Part shown: in pieces, positions 37,179 through 50,230 of the stretch
How positions within the stretch are numbered: position 1 is the first letter of the stretch
How the letters are laid out: each line of letters opens with the position of its first letter
Source: Larimichthys crocea
Lineage: Eukaryota; Chordata; Actinopteri; Sciaenidae
Direction: 5' to 3'
Length of the DNA stretch: 64,000 nucleotides
NCBI RefSeq assembly: GCF_000972845.2
Contig: NW_020853550.1
Span: forward strand, 434,001 to 498,000
Made by a program: the position numbers and the translations under genes
The notes under the pieces: model-generated
Seen by the model: only the letters and a program-made list of their open reading frames with translations
Told to the model about the DNA's origin: nothing
Databases searched by the model: none

Positions 37179-40100
37179 ACAAGCTGCACTCTCCTGCATG
37201 CTTTATAACCTCTCTCTTTTTTTAATGGCATTTCTTGTTTTGTGTACCTGTCAGTCAGTTTGTCAGGGTATATTTCCTCCTGAAGATCTTTGAATTCCTG
37301 TAGCTTCTGTTTGGGTCTGTGAGACTGTACTTATATAACACCTTTCTAGTCTTTCGACCACTCAAAGCTCTTTTACACTACACATCTCATTTACCCATTC
37401 ACACACATTCACACACCGATGGTGCAGCCTGATTAGTGGACGACCCGCTCTACCTCCTGAGCCATAGCTGTCTGTTTTTTTAACTCTGTAGTCTATCGCT
37501 GCCTCAGTGCAACATCCCTCAGATATTGGACGTGTGCACACCTCAGGATTTATGTCCCCTACCAAGATGCCAAGGCGAGAAGTAGTGTGTTCTTTATGTA
37601 GCAAAGCAAAAAGATTCAGAGTGTAGTTATTTATCAGTGAACATCATCTAGGTTCAGCAGAATTGTTAAATATCAAACAATGTAATAATGTAAAATGCAT
37701 GTTATCCTTCCTAAGTGTTTAGAACAGCGCGTGTAAAGCTTTTATGACATGGTTGTGTCGTGCTGTGTTGTAGGTTAGACCTCTAGGATAGGATATTGGT
37801 GACAAACACTGAATGGAAGCATTAACTTCCAGCCTGCTGTCAATACAGTACCAACTGGTCACATAAAACTGGGCCTGTTGGTCAAATGGCCCTGTGCTTT
37901 AAAATATGATGCTATAGGAACCCATCTAGAATCAGGTCTGGACCTGCCTGTGTAGCTTCAGGTGATGTAGTATAAGTGAAAAAGTCCATATATGAACGAA
38001 ACCAAATTTATATAAACCATAATATACATAGAGGCACTGACCGGGCTGCAGTATTTGATGAGTTGATGTGTGGCACACGGTCCACAATGTGTTTATATGA
38101 AAGGATGAAAATATGTTTAATGAATGAGTCAGCTTCCTGTAACAAAAACACTGGAAGGGATTCATCATTGTAGCTGCATCCTTAATGCTAATTTGTAACT
38201 TTTTTTTCCCGACTGTGGTTACTGTAGTTTTTTTAATGGCTCATGCATTTAATAACTTAATTTCAATTGTTATTTAAATTGGATTTTCCCTTCCTGCCTT
38301 ACCTAGTTATTGTTCTGTAGAAACACATTCTCCTCAAAGGGACAACCAGAGTTTAATATTTTATAACTCTCATTCATATCTTATGAATAGAGAATTCTAT
38401 GTCTTTTAGAGAGAGGATGATCATCAAGGCACACTTTTGCACACAGTTTAGTTGCTGCACTGCAGTGCTGATTGCTCCATTACATGTATTTGTTTCTCTT
38501 CTCAGTGGTGGTGTTGTACTTGCAAGGCCTGGGGACCAAGGAGTGGAGAGAGGTGAGTGAAGCGTCTTTAAATCAAGTTCATATGTTTTGTTTTTAAATT
38601 CAGGACTCATGGATTCAACCATCAACAGTTTTTTTTAAGATTAAAGTGATCTTGGCTGATCACAAAGTTTGAAAGTGCAGTTGGTGACAAAAAGTAAGGT
38701 GTTCCTGACAGACTGATGGATATATTATATATATCCATCTCTCTATATATATATATATCTATATTATTGTATATGGCTGCACTCCATCAACAGTGAGCAC
38801 AATCACCTGCTTGTCCCCATGCAAGATCTCTTGAGGTAAGTATGTGGTGATCATGTGATAATTAGTGCTTCTATCATTAGAGAGGAGTAGTAGTAGTACT
38901 GACAGTAGTAGTACTACTAGTACTGGTTTCCTTATCTGGCCAGATCCAGGATGGTCAGCCCAAAATATATGACTGTGCACACCATCGACTGTATATAAAG
39001 ATGGACGACATGACAGCGCCCCAAAACTGAAGCCAAAACATCAAATTTAGATCAGATGTTTAGATCATAAACCCACCCCCTTCATGTTAGCTGATGCCAC
39101 ATGGGCCAAACCTAAAAATAAAGTACAAAGTCAGATACATTTCCCCAAAGATTTTCTGCTGCACGTTTATGCATTTTAAACACAACGTTGTGTAGTGTCC
39201 TTTTTGGACCATAAGAACTATGACATGTAATAACAGAACTGTCTCTGTAAACAGGACGCACTCACTTAACTTGCTCCTGATTGATTTTTAAAGCAGTATG
39301 AACTGATAGTTTTATGCTATCAATGGATCAAATGACTTAGTGTAATGTAGTAACTCAGTTTGTAGTTTCCCTTCAGTGTAGTGTCTTTCGGCTTATTGAT
39401 TTAGTTTGTGCAACTTTCACAACTCTCATTACACTGGCAGCTGCTTTCAGAAAAATCTCCCATGAACCCATTTAGAAGCAGAAATTAAATATAGTATTTG
39501 TAACAATGTTTTCATTAGTTAAAGATCACATGACAATGAGAATCGTTATGTTTCTGTTACCTTAGAAGGAGTCCTTTATATCTACAGGCAGTGGGTGCGT
39601 ATCCACCATGTACAGTAGCCCAGAAAGGACAAATTAAACGTGGATTGAGCTTACGTGTTATAATTGCTCCTACATTCTTGAAAGGGGAAGGTGAGATAAT
39701 CAGCATCTCCACCTCCAGATGTCATTAAATCCTACACACTGCTCCTTTAGTATTAATCCAGCTGAGCTTCAGTTCAAATGATTTACAGCCTACATCCTAC
39801 TTCACATCTTTGATCATCCTCTGCCCATGTTGTGGCATGACATGCTGTTAAATATTATTTAATGCTCCATTTACAGGAAGTGTGTAAACACAAACTGCTC
39901 ACTGGGAGAACCTCTTACTCCCCTGTGATGTTGCTAATCAAGAAAAAGGTTTTAGGCTGCAGCAATATCTGCTAACAGTAAACAAAAGCTCTAATCCAGC
40001 AGTGCCTGCAGCGTCAAGCATTGAATATAACAATTACCTCTTACATATCACAGTAATACACTCAACTCTGGTGAGAAAGATACTTTGTGTTTTAATTAAG

Positions 40101-40579
40101 GGTTGATTCAGGGTTTCTTTTAAGGAGTTTGAAAGATGAAACGAAACAAAACGCAGTCAGTCAACAAAATGGCGAAAATACAAATTGCTTGTAACTCTGT
40201 ATGAAAACCAGCCTTTCCTCCAGTAAGGTCAGAACTAAAGACAGGAAGTCCTGTGACGGTCACACTGATCAGAGTGTTTTAGAGCAAACAGGATGTAATA
40301 AAAAAGCCCTTCTGTGAAGCCCGAGCAGCCAAATATAGGAATTCATAAATTGGAAAATCATGCAAGACGCTTTGGCAGGTCGGCCCTGGAACCCTGTAGC
40401 TGTGTAAACATATAGAAAACCTCATCTTACTCTACTCAGTGTCTCTTTGCAGTAATTTGTGCTTTGTGCTATCGAAGAAAATCAGCCCCACCTCAGTGGG
40501 GATCCAAACACATACACATAGATCTGAGTGAGCCTCAATCAATCTCACAGGGGAGAGGATAGACGCTTTCAGCAGAGCT

Positions 40580-40628
<49 letters not shown>

Positions 40629-43600
40629 CGGTGGTCGATGCACCCATACAGCATTATGGATCAGTTTGCAGGTAAATGGCTCTGCTGCCTGTAATCGCTT
40701 CACAAACCAACAGGAACATTGAGTTGTTTTAAATGTGTAAAAGAGCGATGTGGCTGCAGCTCAGTGCAGAAGCTAGTTTAAAAAAGATGCAGCAGAGGAG
40801 AAAGAGACAGATGACAGATTTATCTTGTCTAAGGCTAAATTTCTGTTTGCTTTTTAAGAATACGACAAATGTGTGAGATGCTGTACAGATGAGAACACCA
40901 TGCCGTTTCTTTTCCTTCTGTAATCACAGGAAATAACCAAAATGTGAAGATTTGAACAGGAGATTGAGCAGTTAACTGTCTATGTTAATTGGCTGTGATG
41001 TTTCCACTAGTGATGAACCAGTATCAGCAATTGACCAATGACAACCACCCATGTGAACACAGTTGTTTAGGGAGACGCTGATTGTAGCTCTTTTGTTTAT
41101 TTGATTTTGTTCATGTTCATGTTTAAAGATGAACAAGTAATAACTCAGAAAATCAATTTCCTCTGAGTGTTCGTCATTATCTTTCTTATTCTCACAACAA
41201 AAAAGACCATTCCAAAGTAAATGACAGTAAAGGACATATTGGCAGATGAATTCGTCATTGGAAACAGCAAACAAAAACAAAATAGCAGTTTAAATGTAAA
41301 TGTAATTTAACCATCCATCCACCCATTCATACACGCCTGCTTCTCCTGTGTGGGGTCATTTGAATAAAGATAAAGAAGCAACATGTTATAAACGGGATGC
41401 AAAGCTGCTGAGAGAGCTCATCTCCTATAATAAACACATTAGTGTTTCTAGTCAGCTTGTAGTCCAGCAGCCAGTTGTTGCAAAATTATTTTGCATAAAT
41501 GGAGAGTTCTATGTGTACGTTCTATGGTATTTGTAATGTAATTTACAAACGTTACATTCTTGTTATTAAACTTCATTTTGATCAGTCCGATCATGTCAAA
41601 CATATCTCACCACATTTTTATCTCTTAATTTCATCTTTGTCAGCAGATTCAGTCAGTTACTCCACAGTTCTGCAAGTTACTGGTTGTAAAAATTTAGTAA
41701 CACTCATCTTTACGTAAGAACACATTTGTTTGGTTCAGCTTGGTTAGATTTTGTGATAAAATATGTACTTAAATGTGTATAGCTGGACTACATTTAACCT
41801 TAAAATCAGCTCAGATATCAGACACTTAAAGCTCCTGTGTGCTTACTGCAGACAGCCTTTTTGTGTTTAGCTCTTGTTTAGTATAAGTTAAATAAAGCTA
41901 CAATAAAATCATCTTTAATCATAATTTCTTTTACGTGAAATCATTAATGTCTTTGATCAGCAGTTCTGTATGGTGTGTAAGTTGTAGGTAGTTGTAATAC
42001 CTCGTCATTATTACACCCTCGGTAATCCTCCTTGACATAATTTCTCTTGTTCTTTTTAATCAAATTTCCACTTCTGATTCCCTATCACTGTTTGATAATG
42101 TAGGTCGCAGGCTTTACTATTTTCAGCCTGACTGCAGTGAATGACTGAAACCACGCTCACAGAGGCAGCACACCTTTTGGAACTTCAGAGTGAGTCGCTG
42201 GGAAAATATCACGTCGCTTAGAGCGAAAGTGCAGTAATCCTATCACAGATTTAGAAACCGTGCAGGATAAACTCTCAAGGCTCCATCTAAGTAAAGACAT
42301 CACAGTTGGAAAATATCATAAAATGCCTCTTGCGTCTGTGTGAAGATAAAAGTTTATCTGGAAGCATCCTAAACTTTTATTCCCCTCCTTGCGTCTCTAT
42401 CTCAGCACTGAGCCAAAGCTTTTCTGTTCTCGCTGTGGAGTTTCCGGGGCATTTTGCCGTTGATTACTGCAGCATCAGAAGCACATGGTTTGACTGTGAA
42501 TGTATCCCCTGCTCTTTAGTTTGTTTGTTTTTTAGAAATCTGGACTGAACAGAGCAGCTTTCTTTAGGCTTGGGTTTCCAGGTTGGAGTGCAGCCATGGT
42601 TAGAGATCTTCCATATGGCTCCAGGTCCCATTCAGTTGCCCACCTCCTCCTCTTATGGTCTTGGACAGTAGCATAGCTGTCTGTCAATGTGCAAAGGAAA
42701 ACAAGCAGCCTCCCTGCAACACATGTACAGTATTGTCACTGGCTTGTAGTGCGTGGGCTGTCTGGACACATTGGCAGATTTGGCTCAGGGCGATTTTTGA
42801 TGCAATTAGCAGAAATCTAATTTTCGCACTAATGTGGAGAAAGAAATAATTATGGCTCTGCCAAAAACAAACTTTCTATTTTTTTTTTTGAAGGTTTGAC
42901 AGAGAAGCAACTGCGCAGAAAACTCACAAAACAAAAGGAGAAGCTGTCGAAAACAGAGCTTATTAAAAGATAGCTACTTCTTGTCAGTGTGTGTTTGTGT
43001 GTGTGTGTGAGAGAGAGAGAGACAGGAAGACAGCTCATTTTCCATTATATGAAACCAATCTCCTATTCTACCTCGCGTCTCTGTCAGTGTTGGGCTTGTT
43101 ACCCCAAAGATGTAATATAGTACTCCTTTCTCTTTGCTCATTTTAGAAATAATTTTACTTGTTAGTTTGTAGAAGCAGTGCTGTCTTAGAATTTCTGCTC
43201 GGGTTCACCTCCAAAATAATCTATTTTCTCTGAAAACCTGCTTCCTGTGAATGACCAGGAAGGTGGACAGTGTCTGTTTACAGGGCATCTTCTTCTTGTC
43301 ATTAAATAAGAAACCTGGAGATATTCTGTGGCATTTGGTGTCTGGGAAATCTCAGAGAGCTTTGTTGTGTTCAGTATGAACTGATTATAAGGAAAGGAAA
43401 TCAAGGGTTGCAAATGCAATGTCAGATTATGTATAATTAGTGTTACGGAAATAGTAATCTCCTGTGCTACTTGTTATTGGGAAATGCACAGAGCTGGCCT
43501 GAGGCGTATGCAAACTAAGCAGCTGATCAGGGCCTCTTAGCCACCAGAGGCCCCCGAACAAACTGTAAATGTAAACTCTCTTTGAGTTCCTCTGTTTATT

Positions 43601-45250
43601 TCTGTCATCATTTAAATATTTAAAGCGCTGCGCTAATCAATACTTTCTATATTAAAAATGAATGAAATGACTCACTTATGAGGGGTTGTTTGGGTTGGCA
43701 AACCTACAGAGAATTATCACCCTGAATTCTACACTGATGTAATTTGGGCAAATGGTTAGAAAACTATCCACGACAAGGTTTGTTCTGTACATGCTACTGA
43801 TGTAACATGTATAGCATGTTATGTTGTAATAATATGTATATCGATAGCAAGTTCAATAACACATGCACATTGTTTGTATAACTACAAATACGAGGTAAAA
43901 CTTAAGCTTCTTGTGTATAGCTCTAGGTCAAAATAATCATATTTTAGTTTGGGTAAATAACAACCAACAGTGAAAATTAGAAAAGAAGCAAAAATGAAAA
44001 CAAAGGCTGTGTCAAAACAAGCCATTGGTATTTTGTTGGAGCTAAACTGGATAAAGTTTTACAGTTTTTCAAGGTGAAATGCTCCATTGAGCTGCCAATG
44101 AACACTTTAGCCCCTTTTAGCTCATTGTTTTGGTTGCACAGCCAGCTAACTCCACTCTCATCACCGTTTCCAGCAGAAACAAGGATGCACATGCATGCAC
44201 ATTACAATGGTTTTGTGCTAGGTTACTGATCTGCAGATGGAAATTGTACACCAAGAATCTCAGAAATACCTCAGTAAAAACAGGAAAGAAGCATGCCAGC
44301 TGGTAAACATGAATGTTTGTGCAATTCTGGATTTAAGATTTAAAAAAATGTTTTATGAGAAAGGAAATGAATTCTTCCCACCTGTTAGACCTCAACCATT
44401 CACGCAGTGCTTTTTGATGAGTAAAGGTAAATGTGAAGAAAAACTCCACAGAGTGTCTTAGCTTAGGTTTTAGGCACAGAAAGGACTTGCTTACTGTTCA
44501 GGAAAAGACATCACTATGGTTTAAAGTAACCTACGTTCACTGTTGGTAGAAAACAGAATGTAACCACATGCTTTGTTGACCCATCAATCCCAGTCTGCAC
44601 TTTTGTAAAGTTCGACAATGCTACTACACTCCAATGCCATTGCTGCTGACAAGAAACAGTAAATCACACACTAACGAATGTCCTTGTCCTAAACAAAGGT
44701 TGGTTTAGGGCATTTGGTAGAGCAAATTATGCTGTCATTTTTCTTTGATAGAAAGTATTGCTTCTTCTGCAAAAATGTCTTCGAAGTTAGCAACAAGCTA
44801 GTGAAGAAAGTCAAACATACAGCACTACAGACCTAGATATTTTCCTATGGAGTTGGTGGAGGCTTAAAAAGAGCTGAAAGTAGAGAGAATGTAGAGCTTA
44901 GAAATGCTACATCAGCTAGCCAGAAACAGATATTTCTCTGCCGAAACAACTTCATCTTCAAGGTGTTAAAATGTGTTTTCTAGTTTATGGAGTATTCTCC
45001 TCCGAGTCACTAAAAATAAATTATTACAGCTTTAATGATATACTTCTTTATTTTAGTGACCATTGTGCACCCAATAAAATGTTTTCACAGCTTGGTCATT
45101 TTGAGAGATTTTGACAAATAGACAAAATCTGGTGATACACAGTACAACTTTTATTCACGTCAATTTAGCACCTGTGTCTATGTTCATTTGCCTCAAAGTA
45201 GCTTGCTGTACCAAGCTAATGATACACCAATCATGTGTGTGTGTGTGTGT

Positions 45251-45312
<62 letters not shown>

Positions 45313-48300
45313 TAGCTCAAACTCACCTTAATTTGCACCTATGCAGATTCACATTCACTTTCATATATTTGCGGTGGGCAGTGTTGTCAGATCCTGCTTA
45401 GACTGCCCTCAGAACACTTAGTCTGGCCTTGGAAAGTAATAAATTATTTGACTATAATATGTTTTAGACTTAAGTGTTTCCACCAGACACTGTCGCGTCT
45501 CTCTCTCTTGCTTCATTAGCTCATGTCTGACAGTCTAACTTGCTTCCCCAGGAGGCACACACAGCCATGCTAACCTACTTTTTGAACAACTTCTGGGAAA
45601 TAACAATAATAATGATCCCTATCCCAATTTTAACTGACATTTTGTGTCCACATTGTTGGTGTTCTGGATCCCTGCTCTGTTGGGACAAACTCCCTCTCCC
45701 TCTTTCTATCTCTCTGTCCTCCTTTCTCTCAGTCTACCGTCTTCTTGTAGACAGTTCTTTTAAGATGCAGCCGACTCATCTAGAGAGCAAAGCTGCCCTG
45801 ATTGCCTCGATGCTGCTAGGCTGTTTTCTGCTCACAGTACAATGCTGCCAGAAGGCACACGTGCACACATACACAGTTTAATGTATAGCTGTGTGCCGGA
45901 AACCCCCCGCAGGCTTCGCTTTACTCATCCGCCACAGAGAGAATGAGTCTTCTGAGACCAGGAGATGCTCCTCTACTATTGTGTTGCATCATGTTTGATT
46001 GAATGTGACGCAACTCGGCAGTGTGCAAGGACAATAGGGACATATCTAGCATGAGCACTCAGTATTTTTGTTGATTACTTTGCGGCAGCCTGGTGTTGGT
46101 TGCTCATAGTATGATCCAGGGGCCTACATCAGATCACTGTGTGCAGTGGGAATGCCTTTTTTACATTTAAATTAGTAACTGATGGTGTAAGACATCTTTA
46201 CATAGCTGCAGGGATTTAATCAACTGAAAGGCTCATGTTTTTATTTCTGATGTTAATCTAGAAATGTCTGTGCAGGGAATGCCTCAAAGGAATAGTTCAG
46301 CTTGAATAAATATAAAATCAGCGTACAGGAAAAGTTGATCTCTAAATAAATGTTCTGTCCACGTGTTGTCAAAGAGGGGCTCAGGACATTATCTATATGG
46401 ATGCAAATCTCTTCTTCATAGAGAGGGAGAATGACAACCACGATGGAAGTGCATGGTTCATTGTTTAGCTGACTGTTTATGCTGAAGATTTATTCAAACA
46501 AAGTAAGAGATGACACTACTGAATCTCAAGTCAACGTAAAGACACAGGAAGAATCTTCTGTGGGGGGAAATTGAGGATTAAACTATTAATATGAATGCAC
46601 AGAGAGAAGGGGAAGCTAGAGCTAATGAAGAAAATGAACCAGAGCAGTGAATTGTGGCATCAGTCAGAGGAGCGTGTGTGTTCATCCCAGTTTTTACATA
46701 ATTTTTTATTACATAATGTCACACAGTAATGTAACATAGTAGTAGAAGATGGATCGACATGAATTAGCATTTTCTTTTGCTGATTTTCGAGAGATTCAGT
46801 TTGTGCTAAATTTGGGTGGAGGAGTTTCATCTCCTGTGTTTAACAGTTGGTGATTCAATTACCTTTTTCTCACTAAGCTTCTTCTCTATCAATATTATGA
46901 TGTTGTTGCATTTATATTGTCAAAAAGGAGATTAGGTCATTATGTGGAATATGTAACTGAGAGAAGTTGTGCGTTTATCTTCTTCATCAGTGTTTCAGTA
47001 ATAGCTCATTATGACTATGAAAACCATTTCAGTGACAGCAACACAGAATACAGTAAACTGTATAAAGTGCACTTCACAGGAGCTCTTTAGCTTAGCACAA
47101 AACCACAACACAAGTCACAAGGCCAGAAGTGAAATAACAGTAGTATTCATTTTTTTATACGAGCAGGATAGTTTATACTTCTGCCTTCAGCTTGAATTTG
47201 TATTTTTTTTAAGGTAGCACATTAGATATCTTGGTGGTACAGCTGTCTTACCTTATCTGAAATTACAATTTTTAATCTTGAATAATTATGTGATTGGGTG
47301 AATTTAATATTGTTTGTGTTCTTTGCTAAAAGCCTGTTAACACACTCCTGAATTTCTCCCTTCACTATAAGCGAATGCCAGCAAAGCCATTTCTCTTTTC
47401 TATGCCAAATTTCTTAGTCACACCACCATCTGTTAAATTTACAAATTTGTAATTGTTCTTGAGAAGAAATGACGCCAAGCCAAAAAAAAAGCCAAGCCAC
47501 AATAGACCGACTGATATACTTAATTTAATTTAGTTATTAACTTAACATTTTGTAAAATAAGATTCAACCAAAGAACAAACAAACAAACAAACAGGAAAGA
47601 TCAATCTTATATTATATAACAGACCAGTACCAGGCATCAGGATGTGGTTAGGTTAGCTTAGCATAAAGACTCTAAGCTGGTGGAAGCAGCTAACCTAGCT
47701 CTGTGCATAGCTTATTGTGTGCTAGAACTATTTCATAACAGTTTATCCATCTAGCCAGTACTTTTGTGCTCTGTCTGTGTCTGTGCAGGCATGATGGTAC
47801 AAAACTTGGCAACCTTAATGTGCCAACAAGACTTCAAGAAGCTGCCAAGAAATAGTGCAATAGTTCCAGCACATGCAGTAACAGAAATAAACATGTTTAC
47901 AACAGTTTTGGTCTCTATAGCTAATTTTCCTGTTCATGACAACTGTGAGGAGGGTGATTGTTTTTCAACTCACCAGTTCAGATGATTAAGGCTCAAAGTT
48001 GTGCATAATTATAGCGTCACGCTTGATTGACAGGTAACTGCTGTTACAGATGGCTTATTTGAGCACCCAGGCGTCTTTGGTCCTGCCACAGGTCCGCTGA
48101 TAATGTACATCTTTGCCGATATTTAGATTAGCCGTGAGGTGGAAGAAGCAGTACATCCAACATGGCGGTGGCTTTATATTGTCATCGATGCTTACCCAGC
48201 TGTCAAATGCTTGCAAATACTTGTATCTGTTTTTCTAAATCCTCAAAATGTTACTCTGCAGTTTGTAGAGAATAACAGCTCCTCTAAGCCCTCTTAATTG

Positions 48301-50184
48301 AATGAGCCCTCAGGGGCCTTGCTGTTGAATGGTCCTGCATCCAACAAAATCCACAGGTCTCTTCATTAGCCTCTGTGCTGCCTTGACTGTCCTACTGAAA
48401 AGATATATGCTAACTGTAGACATCCCCCCAATGTTAAAAGAGTCTCACTGGCCTTGCATGGACCAAATCGGCTGTACTGTACTGTGTTCAATATATGACC
48501 CTCTATTTTTCAGCATACCTTCATAACACATATATTGCTGCCTGAAGGTAAAAAGAGACTGCACAGCTAGATGTCACAGAGGTTAGCACTGCTTCTGTAT
48601 AATTCTGTATTATTCCTGGCCCTGGATTTTCTTTGGGTGCTCCAATTCCATCCCAAAGACCAAAGACATGCATATTAGGAGAACTGGGTGCTCTAAATTG
48701 CTGTGATATGCTCCAGTCACCCATGACCTTGGGTAGGAAAACTGTTGTAGGCATGAAAAACTCACATTTTTCTTCTCACATAGAATTCCAAGCATTTGTC
48801 ATTTTCTTTTTGAAATGACAGTTTATAAGGTCACAGTGAAGGTTTGTTGGAGGTATTTTGTAATTTTATATAAGCTGTTTTTATTGCACTAGTGTATGTA
48901 AAAGGGAGGACTTTCTCAAAGGAGACTGGGAATCATTTCCAATGTAAACCAATAGTCACTTTTGACTCATTTTAACTTAACTTACGTACTGGACTTAGGA
49001 CACATACATAACGTAACTTCCTTATGTATGTTTATGTACTTATCTTAACCGAAAGCATGATCTTTTCTTAAATCCAGTAGTAGCTTTGGTACCTAAATCT
49101 ATCAAATGAAATGTTTCTCAGCCAGCTTTATTTTGAAAGTCTACCCAGCCATTGCATGTTAATGATTGCTAACCTGACTGCAGATTGTATACTTTTGATG
49201 CCTAGACAAGGCAAAACATGACACTGAACGATGGAGCAGCAGGTCTATTACAAGCTTTGGTGTGATTTGGTTGCCAATAACCAAAAGAATGGTTTGGTTC
49301 TGTTTAAGTGTCCCAGTAAACTATAACAATGAACCAGTATGAACAATACATGTGTCCAGGAATTGCCACAAATGTAAATTGAAGTCAGTCATCATTAACA
49401 CTATTAAAGGAATAGTTCGTGTATTTTGAAGTGGGGTTGTATAAGATAGCAGTAGACAGCAGGCAGCACGCCCTCAGTTAGGAGATAAAAACACGTTGTT
49501 TTTTTAGGCCCACCTCAAAAAAAACATGTGCTATATCAAGAATATTTTCATCACATTAGCCTGCTATCAGCCTTTTTCTGTAGAACTATAGAACTTGCAA
49601 CTGCACAATGAATTACCCCACTGATCAGCTGTTTGGATCAAAGATACATTTATCTGTTGACGTCCTCCACAGCAGTTCATACCTCTGCTTCCAGGCTGGG
49701 ATCTATGTCTGACTCTCGAAACCACCAGACCGACTGCTGTCTACTCTACGATACGACTATGGATGAGTACCTGATATAACTCCACTTCAAAATACCAAAA
49801 CCATCGCTTTAATTACTGTACACGTGTCAGTAACACAAAATAGGAATAAAAAGTAGATATGATGGACAGTATAACATTGTGATAACAGGGAGTTTATTCA
49901 AATGCACAATCTAATCAGGATACAAAGTAATATAATGAAATCCATATTTGAATTTGAATTTTATTTATATTGAATTTATATTTCTGCTGTCTGCTTTCCT
50001 CAAAACTGAAGCCAAAAGACAGTAACAGCTCTGGAACCAAAAATCTACTTCTCACAGGCATGTGTATTATTATTTATGGGCAGCATGCCGTACAGTCTTC
50101 CAGCATGTTAGTGTCACGTTTGGATCAAAGGATAGTGATGCAACAGTGAGCCAAGAGGTCTGCCCCCACCCACCTCACCATACT

Positions 50185-50230
<46 letters not shown>

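Larger units (their letters stand above)
25997..38505 (+). other. CPNE9-like intron 2 (12.5 kb)
   Basis: This intron hosts the antisense SAMD3-like element (28262-31266), repeat fragments, three dinucleotide arrays and a polypurine tract. The stretches 31270-33280 and 33640-35330 hold only unsupported short open frames. Confidence 0.85.
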
